From Paraburkholderia sp. (lineage in GTDB: Bacteria > Pseudomonadota > Gammaproteobacteria > Burkholderiales > Burkholderiaceae), in contig NZ_JAPWKB010000019.1 of assembly GCF_028283785.1 (NCBI RefSeq), positions 826,001-890,000 of the forward strand: 64,000 bases of DNA, written 5' to 3'. The stretch's first letter is position 1, and every line of letters starts with the position of its first letter. Below, piece by piece: positions 42,448 to 50,185 of this stretch. The notes under the pieces were generated by a model. That model saw nothing but the letters and a program-made list of their open reading frames with translations, searched no databases and had not been told where the DNA came from. The position numbers and the translations under genes were made by a program.

Positions 42448-43983
42448 ATGAAGCCGATCTGGATAGTAGACGACGATCAATCGATCCGCTGGGTGCTCGA
42501 AAAAGCGCTCGCCCGCGAGAACTTCGCGACGCGCAGTTTCGCCAACGTGCGCGAGGCGTCCAACGCGCTGGACCACGACAGCCCGCAAGTGCTGGTGTCC
42601 GACATCCGGATGCCGGGCGGCTCGGGCCTCGAGTTGCTGCAAACGGTGCGCGAGCGCCTGCCGGGATTGCCCGTCATCATCATGACGGCGTTCTCCGATC
42701 TGGACAGCGCGGTCGCCGCGTTCCAGGGCGGCGCGTTCGAATACCTCGCCAAGCCGTTCGACGTCGACAAGGCGGTCGAGCTGATCCGTCGCGCGGTCGA
42801 TGAAAGCATGCGCGGCGAGCAGACGTGGGACGACCGTCCCGCGGAAGCGCCGGAGATGCTCGGCCAGGCGCCCGCGATGCAGGACATGTTTCGCGCGATC
42901 GGCCGGTTGTCGCATTCCTCCGCAACCGTGCTCATTACCGGCGAATCGGGCACCGGCAAGGAACTGGTCGCGCGTGCGTTGCACCGACATAGCCCACGCG
43001 CGAACGGTCCGTTTATCGCGCTGAACACCGCCGCGATTCCGAAAGACCTGCTCGAATCCGAACTGTTCGGCCATGAGCGCGGCGCGTTCACCGGCGCGCA
43101 GGCCATGCGTCAGGGCCGCTTCGAGCAGGCGGAGAACGGCACGCTGTTTCTCGACGAAATCGGCGACATGCCGTTCGATCTGCAAACGCGTTTGCTGCGT
43201 GTGCTGTCGGACGGGCAGTTCTATCGTGTCGGCGGTCACAACCCGTTGCGTGCGAACGTTCGCGTGATCGCGGCGACGCACCAGGCGCTCGAGGCGCGGG
43301 TGCGGCAGGGCCTGTTCCGGGAAGACTTGTATCACCGTCTGAACGTGATCCGGCTGCGTCTGCCTGCGCTGCGCGAACGTAGCGAAGACATTCCTTTGCT
43401 GGCGCGTCACTTCCTGCAAAAGAGCGCGCGCGATCTCGGTGTCGAACCCAAGCGCGTGTCGGACGAAGCGCTTGCGCATATGGCGACGCTGCCGTTCCCG
43501 GGCAACGTGCGCCAGCTCGAAAATCTCGCGAACTGGCTGACGGTGATGGCGCCGGCGCAGACCATCGAGATCAAGGATCTGCCGCCGGATCTCGGCCCGG
43601 CCGAAGGCGGCAGCGCCGATCTGCTCGGAGTCGGCAACGGCGGTTCCGGCGACGGCACGAGCGCCAACGGCTCGCTGTCCGCCAATGGCGGCAACGGTCA
43701 ACCGGCCAACGGCAATCCGGCGCAAGCAGCCGGCGCGGCACCCGGCGCACCGACGACGTCGCCGGTCAGCGCGTGGGAAGGCGGGTTGCGCACCGAAGTC
43801 GCGCGGATGCTGCGTGAAAACGCCGCCGACGTGATGGACGAACTTGCGCGACGCTTCGAAGCCGCGGTGATCCGCGAGGCGCTCGATTTCACGCGCGGCC
43901 GCAAGGTCGAAGCGGCGGAGCGGTTGGGCATCGGTCGCAATACGATTACGCGCAAGATTCAGGAACTGAATCTGGAGCCGTGA
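42448..43983 (+). CDS. glnG: Nitrogen regulation response regulator NtrC
   Basis: A 511-residue sigma-54 activator. The receiver carries phospho-acceptor Asp52 (VLVSDIRMPGGSGLELLQTV). The AAA+ domain has Walker A GESGTGKE near residue 168, the GAFTGA sigma-54-contact loop (ERGAFTGAQAM near 212-217), Walker B LFLDEIGDMP and GNVRQLENLANWL. The C-terminus is a Fis-type helix-turn-helix (KVEAAERLGIGRNTITRKIQ). Between the AAA+ and Fis parts lies a Gly/Asn/Ala/Pro-rich linker of about 60 residues, longer than in enteric NtrC (about 470 residues). It should bind the sites upstream of glnA. Confidence 0.95.
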   Translation: MKPIWIVDDDQSIRWVLEKALARENFATRSFANVREASNALDHDSPQVLVSDIRMPGGSGLELLQTVRERLPGLPVIIMTAFSDLDSAVAAFQGGAFEYLAKPFDVDKAVELIRRAVDESMRGEQTWDDRPAEAPEMLGQAPAMQDMFRAIGRLSHSSATVLITGESGTGKELVARALHRHSPRANGPFIALNTAAIPKDLLESELFGHERGAFTGAQAMRQGRFEQAENGTLFLDEIGDMPFDLQTRLLRVLSDGQFYRVGGHNPLRANVRVIAATHQALEARVRQGLFREDLYHRLNVIRLRLPALRERSEDIPLLARHFLQKSARDLGVEPKRVSDEALAHMATLPFPGNVRQLENLANWLTVMAPAQTIEIKDLPPDLGPAEGGSADLLGVGNGGSGDGTSANGSLSANGGNGQPANGNPAQAAGAAPGAPTTSPVSAWEGGLRTEVARMLRENAADVMDELARRFEAAVIREALDFTRGRKVEAAERLGIGRNTITRKIQELNLEP

Positions 43984-44046
43984 TCGCGAGCGCCGCGCGA
44001 GCAATGTGAATCGCGCCGTGTCGAGCGGTGTTTCGACGTAGTACAC

Positions 44047-44079
44047 AGGACGGCGCGTGCAATACGCGCCGTCCTTTTT
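44047..44079 (+). terminator. Intrinsic terminator after ntrC
   Basis: A perfect 12-base-pair stem, AGGACGGCGCGT with ACGCGCCGTCCT, closes a five-base loop and is followed by five T residues. Confidence 0.9.
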
Positions 44080-44172
44080 ATTGGGTACTTCGCGTAGCCG
44101 TTTTTTTGGGCGCCTCCGCTCGCGGCGTCCGGTCAAGGCATAATCGACGCTCTCGAGTTTCGATGGTCCACC

Positions 44173-46278
44173 ATGCCTGATTCCGCTTTGTCCTCCATCT
44201 GGCCGCTTTCCCCCGATCCCTTTTTGTCGCTCGAAGTGCTCGACGATTCCGCCGCGATGGCGTGGGTCGAACAGCAGAACGTCCGCACGCGCGACGCGTG
44301 GTGTACCGGCGAGCAGTTCGCGAGCTTGCGCCGGCGCCTTGCCGCCGCGTATCTGCCGCAGGAGCGGCCGGTGATTCCCGATCGCTGGCAGGACTGGGCG
44401 TACGACTTGTGGCAGGACGAGCACAACCCGAAAGGGATCTGGCGACGCACGCCGTGGGCCGACTGGCGCGCGGGCACGCACACGTGGCAGAACCTGCTCG
44501 ACCTCGACGCGCTGGGCGCGGCGGAAGACACACCGTGGGTCTGCGTCGATCTCGACATTCTTTATCCGGACGGCGATCGCGCGCTGGTGACCTTGTCGCC
44601 GGGCGGCTCGGATGCGGTTGTCGTGCGCGAGTTCGATATCGACGCGCAACGCTTTATCGACGGCGGATTCCGCATCGACGACGCGGGCAAGCACACGGTG
44701 TCGTGGATCGATCGCGATGCGGTGTATGTCGGCTGGGATCACGGCAAGCGCACGCTGACGCGCTCCGGCTATCCGCGCGACGTGCGCCGCTGGGCTCGTG
44801 GCACGGCGCTCGCCGATGCGCCTGTGGTGTTCCGTGGCGAATTCGGCGACATCGGCGTGGAAGGCTCGTACGACCCTGTCGAAGGCCGTCACGCGGTGAT
44901 CCGCAGCGTCGATTTCTTCGACTCGCATTCGTATTACCCGGATGCCGACGGTCAATGGCAGCGTTACGACCTGCCGTCGCATGTCGGCGTGGGCGCGTGG
45001 CAAGGCTGGTTGATGCTGGAGCCGCGTCTCGACTGGACGTGTGACGGCGCGACCTTCGCAGGCGGCGCGCTGCTGGCGATCCGCGAAGATGCATTTATGC
45101 GCGGCGAGCGACGCTTCACCGTGCTGTTCGAGCCGAATGCGCAGACGTCAGCGTGCGAATGGACTCACACGCGGCATCAACTGATCGTGTCGTACCTCGA
45201 CGATGTGCAGGGCAAGACCATGCTCTGGCAAACGGTCGCCGCCGACGACGGCGCGTGGCATTGGCAATCGCGCGCGTTTCCCGCGCGCGCGAGTTCGCAG
45301 GTCGATGTATCGCCGGTCGAACCGACGCTGAACGACGAAGTCTTCGTCGATGTGGACGACTATCTGCTGCCGCCGGAATATTGCCTGACCGACCTGGCCG
45401 ATTTCGCGCACGGCGACCTGACGCAATGGGAGTTGCTCGACCGCTGGCCGACGCAGTTCGACGCGACGCCGTTCACGGTGAAACGCGGTCACGCCGTATC
45501 CGCTGACGGCACGCGCGTGCCGTTCACGATGATCGGACCGCGCAGCTTGCTCGACGCCGGAGCGGACGCCGCACGCAAGCCGTTGCCGTGTCTGCTGACC
45601 GGTTACGGCGGCTTCGCGATTCCGTTGACGCCGAACTATCTGACCGGACCCGGCATCGGCTGGCTGGAGCAGGGCGGTGTGTTCGTCGTCGCGAATATTC
45701 GCGGCGGCGGCGAGTTCGGCACGGCGTGGCATCTCGCGGCGCAAGGCGAGCATCGTCAGCGCGCTTTCGACGACTTTATCGCGGTCGCGCAGGCGCTGAT
45801 CGCCGAAGGCATCACGACCGCGGCGCAACTGGGTATCAAGGGCGGCAGCAACGGCGGCCTGCTGGTCGGCGCGTGCTTGACGCAACGCCCGGAACTGTTC
45901 GGCGCGGTGGTTTGCGAAGTGCCGTTGCTCGATATGAGCCGGTATCACCTGCTGCACGCAGGCGCGTCGTGGATCGACGAATACGGCGACCCCGACGACG
46001 CTCAAGAAGCGCAGGCGCTGGCAACGTACTCGCCGTATCACCGCGTGTCGAAAGACGCGACGTATCCGCCCGTGCTGTTCGCGACCTCGACCAGCGACGA
46101 TCGCGTTCACCCCGGACACGCGCGCAAGATGGTCGCGCGGATGCAGGATTTCGGGCATCCGCAGGTGTGGTATCGCGAGAATACTGAAGGCGGCCACGGC
46201 GGCGGTGACGAGCTCGAACAGGCCGAACACGACGCGATGGTCTACCGCTTCCTGTGGGCGTGTCTGGGCGGCGTGTAG
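44173..46278 (+). CDS. S9 prolyl-oligopeptidase family serine peptidase
   Basis: A 701-residue cytoplasmic-type peptidase (no signal peptide). Residues about 1-430 form the beta-propeller gate, and about 430-701 the alpha/beta-hydrolase. The catalytic triad is visible: Ser559 in KGGSNGGLLVGA, Asp642/643 in STSDDRVHPGHARKM and His675 in NTEGGHGGGDE. The oxyanion-side motif GGFAIPLTPNYLTGPGIGWL and ANIRGGGEFGTAWH match the prolyl oligopeptidase/oligopeptidase B family. It cleaves short peptides, perhaps after Pro or basic residues. It converges on xthA with 42 bases between the stop codons. Confidence 0.9.
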   Translation: MPDSALSSIWPLSPDPFLSLEVLDDSAAMAWVEQQNVRTRDAWCTGEQFASLRRRLAAAYLPQERPVIPDRWQDWAYDLWQDEHNPKGIWRRTPWADWRAGTHTWQNLLDLDALGAAEDTPWVCVDLDILYPDGDRALVTLSPGGSDAVVVREFDIDAQRFIDGGFRIDDAGKHTVSWIDRDAVYVGWDHGKRTLTRSGYPRDVRRWARGTALADAPVVFRGEFGDIGVEGSYDPVEGRHAVIRSVDFFDSHSYYPDADGQWQRYDLPSHVGVGAWQGWLMLEPRLDWTCDGATFAGGALLAIREDAFMRGERRFTVLFEPNAQTSACEWTHTRHQLIVSYLDDVQGKTMLWQTVAADDGAWHWQSRAFPARASSQVDVSPVEPTLNDEVFVDVDDYLLPPEYCLTDLADFAHGDLTQWELLDRWPTQFDATPFTVKRGHAVSADGTRVPFTMIGPRSLLDAGADAARKPLPCLLTGYGGFAIPLTPNYLTGPGIGWLEQGGVFVVANIRGGGEFGTAWHLAAQGEHRQRAFDDFIAVAQALIAEGITTAAQLGIKGGSNGGLLVGACLTQRPELFGAVVCEVPLLDMSRYHLLHAGASWIDEYGDPDDAQEAQALATYSPYHRVSKDATYPPVLFATSTSDDRVHPGHARKMVARMQDFGHPQVWYRENTEGGHGGGDELEQAEHDAMVYRFLWACLGGV

Positions 46279-46320
46279 CGCGAGCGGCGACCACACGCCG
46301 CATGACGCGACGCCCGGCTG

Positions 46321-47097
46321 TCAGCCGAGTGTCGCGACGACCGGTGCGTGGTCCGACGGCTGTTCCCACTTGCGCGGCACGCGATCGACCTCGCATCCGG
46401 TGCAGCGCGTGGCGAGCGTGGAGGACAGCAGGATGTGGTCGATGCGCAGACCTGCGTTGCGGCGAAACGCGAGCATCCGGTAGTCCCACCACGAGAACAC
46501 TTTCTCCGGCTGTTCGAACATCCGGAATGCATCGACCAGACCGAGTTCGATCAGCCGCACGAATTCCGCGCGCTCTTCCGGCGACACCAGGTTCTGTCCT
46601 TCCCACGCTTTTGGATCGTGCACGTCGCGATCGTCGGGGGCGATGTTGTAGTCGCCGAGCAGCGCGAGATTCGGGTGCACCGCAAGCTCGCCGCCGACCC
46701 AGTCATGCAGCGCTTCGAGCCAGCGCAGTTTGTACGCGAACTTCTCGCTGCCGGGCGCCTGGCCGTTCGGAAAGTAAGCGGAAATCACCCGCACGCCTTC
46801 CACCGTCGCCGCGATCACGCGTTGCTGCGGATCGTCGAAACCGGGGATGTTGCGCACGACGGTGACGTCGTCCACGGTCAATCCGTCGCGCACCAGAATG
46901 CCGACGCCGTTATAGGTTTTCTGTCCGGCGAACCAGCTCCGGTAGCCTTTCTCTTCGAGTGCGGCGCGCGGAAATTTGTCGTCGGTCATCTTCAGTTCCT
47001 GGAGACACAGTACGTCGACCTGACTCGTTTCGAGCCAGTCGATCACGTGCTGTTGACGCACTTTCAGGGAGTTGACGTTCCAGGTGGCTAACTTCAT
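46321..47097 (-). CDS. xthA: Exodeoxyribonuclease III
   Basis: A 258-residue AP endonuclease/3' exonuclease for base-excision repair. Recognised are MKLATWNVNSLKVRQQHVID at the start, the Mg-binding Glu in VLCLQELKMTDDKFP, TYNGVGILVRDG, VISAYFPNGQAPGS, the GDYNIAP motif, and SDHAPVVATL at the C-terminus with the catalytic Asp-His. The ATG at 47097 is the standard family start; upstream in-frame sequence is not conserved-looking. It stands alone, leftward. Confidence 0.94.
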   Translation of the reverse strand: MKLATWNVNSLKVRQQHVIDWLETSQVDVLCLQELKMTDDKFPRAALEEKGYRSWFAGQKTYNGVGILVRDGLTVDDVTVVRNIPGFDDPQQRVIAATVEGVRVISAYFPNGQAPGSEKFAYKLRWLEALHDWVGGELAVHPNLALLGDYNIAPDDRDVHDPKAWEGQNLVSPEERAEFVRLIELGLVDAFRMFEQPEKVFSWWDYRMLAFRRNAGLRIDHILLSSTLATRCTGCEVDRVPRKWEQPSDHAPVVATLG

Positions 47098-47256
47098 TGA
47101 TTTTCTCGTGTTGGGTCGGCCGGACAGCGCCGGTTCATCCGCTGATTTTACCGCGATCGTCGCGCCCGTCCGTGCTCGCGCCGCGCCAAAATAAATCGCG
47201 GAGCGTGTCGGCGTGCGGCGTATAGTGAGTCGATACTCATGAACCGGAGACACGTC

Positions 47257-47547
47257 ATGGCCGAACGACTTTATCCCGCGCTCTATAAGGACTTCGAAGT
47301 GCACCCGCTGGTGTTCTCGCGTGAGTTCGACAAGTTCGACGGTCACAAACGCCAGGCAGAAGGGTATGACGTCGCGGTGCGCGTGTGCCGTCCCGGTGCG
47401 ATCAGCGGGTCGAAGGCGAGTCGCGTGTTTCGCCTCGTGTTGCCGCTGACGTTCTCCGACTTCGGTGTCGCGAAACGCAGCGCGAGCCAGTATGGCGCCG
47501 ACATCATCGACGGCAAGATCGAAGGTGCGAGCGTCAAGGATCTATGA
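47257..47547 (+). CDS. Conserved-looking small hypothetical protein
   Basis: A 96-residue basic protein (MAERLYPALYKDFEVHPLVF, GYDVAVRVCRPGAISGSKAS, FRLVLPLTFSDFGVAKRSAS). A GGAG eight bases ahead of the ATG at 47257 supports this start; another ATG lies six codons upstream. Codon use is typical of the genome and the frame is clean, so it is likely real. I recognise no family. It looks like an alpha/beta globular protein with no signal or membrane segment. It ends about 100 bases before the initiator tRNA. Confidence 0.65.
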   Translation: MAERLYPALYKDFEVHPLVFSREFDKFDGHKRQAEGYDVAVRVCRPGAISGSKASRVFRLVLPLTFSDFGVAKRSASQYGADIIDGKIEGASVKDL

Positions 47548-47607
47548 ACTTCGGTTCATGCGTTTCGGCTCGCAAAGTCGTCCGTTGAAAATAATTAACG
47601 AGATCGC

Positions 47608-47636
47608 TTGACGCATCTCCGTCACGTCAGTACTAT
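47608..47636 (+). promoter_or_regulatory. Promoter of the initiator tRNA
   Basis: TTGACG (47608-47613) and TACTAT (47631-47636) are 17 bases apart. The tRNA begins 14 bases after the -10 box. Confidence 0.85.
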
Positions 47637-47649
47637 TCGGTCTCTCTGA

Positions 47650-47726
47650 CGCGGGGTGGAGCAGTCTGGCAGCTCGTCGGGCTCATAACCCGAAGGTCAC
47701 AGGTTCAAATCCTGTCCCCGCAACCA
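47650..47726 (+). tRNA. Initiator tRNA-Met (anticodon CAT)
   Basis: The acceptor stem CGCGGGG/CCCCGCA leaves an unpaired C1-A72, and the anticodon stem has three G-C pairs (TCGGGCTCATAACCCGA). Both are diagnostic of initiator tRNA. The T-arm is CAGGTTCAAATCCTG and CCA is encoded. Confidence 0.95.
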
Positions 47727-47734
47727 AGATGTTT

Positions 47735-47768
47735 AAAAGCCCGCTGGCGCATGCCACGCGGGCTTTTT
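47735..47768. terminator. Terminator after initiator tRNA / racemase
   Basis: A ten-base-pair stem, AAAAGCCCGC with GCGGGCTTTT, encloses a second small stem (TGGC/GCCA) and a T run. It lies past the tRNA rightward and past the racemase leftward. Confidence 0.85.
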
Positions 47769-47846
47769 GCATTGGTGCCTCTGCATCGTGTTCGATGTTT
47801 CCGCGATGCGCATCATGCGTCAGCGCATCGCACGCAAGACATCACA

Positions 47847-48557
47847 TCAACGCACGGTATCGTCCGTACCGATCGCCCATTCGACTGCGGCTTGCGCATG
47901 CAACGCCGTCGTATCGAACACCGGCAACGAAGCGTGTTCCGGCTTGATCAGCAGCGTGATTTCCGTACAACCCAGGATCACCGCCTGCGCGCCGCGCGCA
48001 GCGAGATCGTCGATAACGCGTCGATACACATCGCGCGACGCCGCTTCGATTTCGCCGTGACACAGTTCGTCGTAAATGATCCGGTGCACGTTCGCGCGAT
48101 CCGCTTCGTTCGGCGTCAACGTATCGAGTGCGTATCTGTCACGCAGACGTCCGCTGTAAAAATCCTGTTCCATCGTATAGCGCGTGCCCAGCAAGCCGAC
48201 ACGCTCGACGCCTGCCGCGCGCAATGCACTGCCGGTCGGATCTGCGATATGCAGGAACGGCACGCTGATGGCCGCTTCGATCGCGGCATGTACCCGGTGC
48301 ATCGTGTTGGTCGCGAGAATCACGAGGTCGGCGCCGCCGCGTTCGAGTTGCTGCGCGGCATTCGACATCTGCACACCGAGCGCGTCCCAGTCGCCCGCGC
48401 GCTGGCATGCTTCGACTTCGGCGAAGTCCACCGTCACCATCAGGTTGCGCGCATTGTGATGGCCGCCAAGCCGCGCTTTCGCGTGACGGTTGAGCAGCCG
48501 GTAATACTCGGCGGACGATTCCCAACTCATCCCGCCGATCACGCCTATCGTCTTCAT
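47847..48557 (-). CDS. ygeA: Amino-acid (Asp/Glu) racemase, YgeA-like
   Basis: A 236-residue Asp/Glu-racemase-fold protein that follows E. coli YgeA closely: MKTIGVIGGMSWESSAEYYR, VDFAEVEACQRAGDWDALGV, FLHIADPTGSALRAAGVERV, LLGTRYTMEQDFYSGRLRDR. One catalytic Cys is present (AVILGCTEITLLI), while the other position is in LATNTMHRVH, where Thr replaces Cys as in YgeA. Activity is therefore likely on a limited set of amino acids. The ATG at 48557 begins at the family start. It is divergent from codA. Confidence 0.87.
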   Translation of the reverse strand: MKTIGVIGGMSWESSAEYYRLLNRHAKARLGGHHNARNLMVTVDFAEVEACQRAGDWDALGVQMSNAAQQLERGGADLVILATNTMHRVHAAIEAAISVPFLHIADPTGSALRAAGVERVGLLGTRYTMEQDFYSGRLRDRYALDTLTPNEADRANVHRIIYDELCHGEIEAASRDVYRRVIDDLAARGAQAVILGCTEITLLIKPEHASLPVFDTTALHAQAAVEWAIGTDDTVR

Positions 48558-48789
48558 GCTGTGTGTTCCTGTCGTGTCTGTGTTGCCCGTGTCGTCGAGC
48601 GTCATCGACCTTCGCCGAAATTAATCGAGTATAGGCGGCGCGTTTGGGCCAAAGCGGTACGGTCCACGTAAAAGCCGCCAGTACGGCGCGGGTGTGGTCG
48701 GTGCTGCAAACACCCACGCCTACGCAACGAAGCCGCCCACGGGCTTTCTGGCGCCGCTAGAATCGGTAGCAGACATCGAGGAGCGATAC

Positions 48790-50088
48790 ATGGATCTGAT
48801 CATCCGCCGTGCCGTCCTGCCGCGCAGTGCGGCGCCCGCCACCGAATTCACCGAACCCGTCGATATCGGCATCGACGCGGGGCGCATCGTCGCCGTGCAG
48901 CCGCGGCTCGCCGCGACCGCCGCCGAAGAGATCGATGCGGCCGGCGCGCTGGTCACGCCGCCGTTCGTCGATCCGCATTTCCATATGGACGCGACGCTGT
49001 CGTATGGCTTGCCGCGCGTGAACGCGTCCGGCACGCTGCTCGAAGGCATCGCGCTATGGGGCGAACTGAAGCCGGAGCTGACGCAGCAGGCGTTGATCGA
49101 TCGCGCGCTCGACTATTGTGACTGGGCGGTCGCGCGCGGTCTGCTGGCGATCCGCAGTCATGTCGATGTGTGCGATCCGCGTCTGCTCGCGGTCGAGGCG
49201 CTGGTCGAAGTGAAGCGCCGTGTCGCGCCGTATCTCGATCTGCAACTGGTCGCGTTTCCGCAAGACGGCGTGCTGCGCAGTCCGGGCGCGTTCGACAACC
49301 TGAAGCGCGCGATTTCGATGGGTGTCGATGTGGTCGGCGGTATCCCGCATTTCGAACGGACCATGAGCGACGGCGCGGCGTCGGTGCGACTTCTGTGCGA
49401 ATTCGCGGCGGAGAAGGGCTTGCGCGTCGATATGCATTGCGACGAATCGGACGATCCGATGTCGCGCCATATCGAGACGCTGGCTGCCGAAACGCATCGT
49501 CTCGGTCTGCATGGACGCGTGACCGGCTCGCATCTGACGTCGATGCATTCGATGGATAACTACTACGTCAGCAAACTGTTGCCGCTGATTCGCGAGGCGG
49601 GCGTCGCGGCGATCGCGAATCCGCTGATCAACATCACGCTGCAAGGCCGCAGCGACACGTATCCCAAACGACGCGGGATGACGCGCGTGCCGGAGATGAT
49701 GGCGGCGGGCATCAACGTCGCGTTCGGCCACGATTGCGTGATGGACCCGTGGTACAGCCTCGGGTCCGGCGACATGCTCGAAGTCGCGCACATGGGCCTG
49801 CACGTCGCGCAGATGACCGGGCTCGACGCGATGCACGCGTGCTTCGACGCGGTGACGGTCAACCCGGCGCGCATCCTCGGTCTCGAAGGCTACGGCATCG
49901 CGCCTGGCTGCGCGGCTAATCTGGTGGTGCTCGATGCACGCGATCCGGTCGAAGCGATCCGCCTGCGCGCCGGACGGACGGCAGTGGTGAGCCGCGGCAA
50001 GGTCGTCAGCCGAGCGCCGGCCGCGCGCGCGACGCTGTCGCTGGAAGGGCGGCCCGCGCACGTGGATTTCAAGCTGCGTCGCGGCTGA
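48790..50088 (+). CDS. codA: Cytosine deaminase (amidohydrolase)
   Basis: A 432-residue amidohydrolase, near the 427 of E. coli CodA, that converts cytosine to uracil and ammonia for pyrimidine salvage. Metal ligands are His63 and His65 (DPHFHMDATLSYGLP). Then come RSHVDVCDPRLLAVEALVEV, the catalytic Glu region MHCDESDDPMSRHIETLA, GRVTGSHLTSMHSMDNYYVS and GHDCVMDPWYSLGSGDML, which supplies the conserved Asp. Some relatives deaminate other heterocycles, so the substrate is by homology. The ATG at 48790 sits behind GAGGAGCG. A bidirectional terminator follows. No codB permease is adjacent. Confidence 0.9.
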   Translation: MDLIIRRAVLPRSAAPATEFTEPVDIGIDAGRIVAVQPRLAATAAEEIDAAGALVTPPFVDPHFHMDATLSYGLPRVNASGTLLEGIALWGELKPELTQQALIDRALDYCDWAVARGLLAIRSHVDVCDPRLLAVEALVEVKRRVAPYLDLQLVAFPQDGVLRSPGAFDNLKRAISMGVDVVGGIPHFERTMSDGAASVRLLCEFAAEKGLRVDMHCDESDDPMSRHIETLAAETHRLGLHGRVTGSHLTSMHSMDNYYVSKLLPLIREAGVAAIANPLINITLQGRSDTYPKRRGMTRVPEMMAAGINVAFGHDCVMDPWYSLGSGDMLEVAHMGLHVAQMTGLDAMHACFDAVTVNPARILGLEGYGIAPGCAANLVVLDARDPVEAIRLRAGRTAVVSRGKVVSRAPAARATLSLEGRPAHVDFKLRRG

Positions 50089-50100
50089 TCCGCCGCATGA

Positions 50101-50138
50101 AAAAAGCCGGCGGTTGCTATCGCAACCGCCGGCTTTTT
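50101..50138. terminator. Bidirectional terminator codA / prlC
   Basis: A 16-base-pair stem, AAAAGCCGGCGGTTGC with GCAACCGCCGGCTTTT, closes a four-base loop and has A and T runs on the two sides. Confidence 0.92.
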
Positions 50139-50185
50139 ATCGTGAGCGCGCGCCGTATGTGGTACGGCGCGCTACGTCAGAGCGC

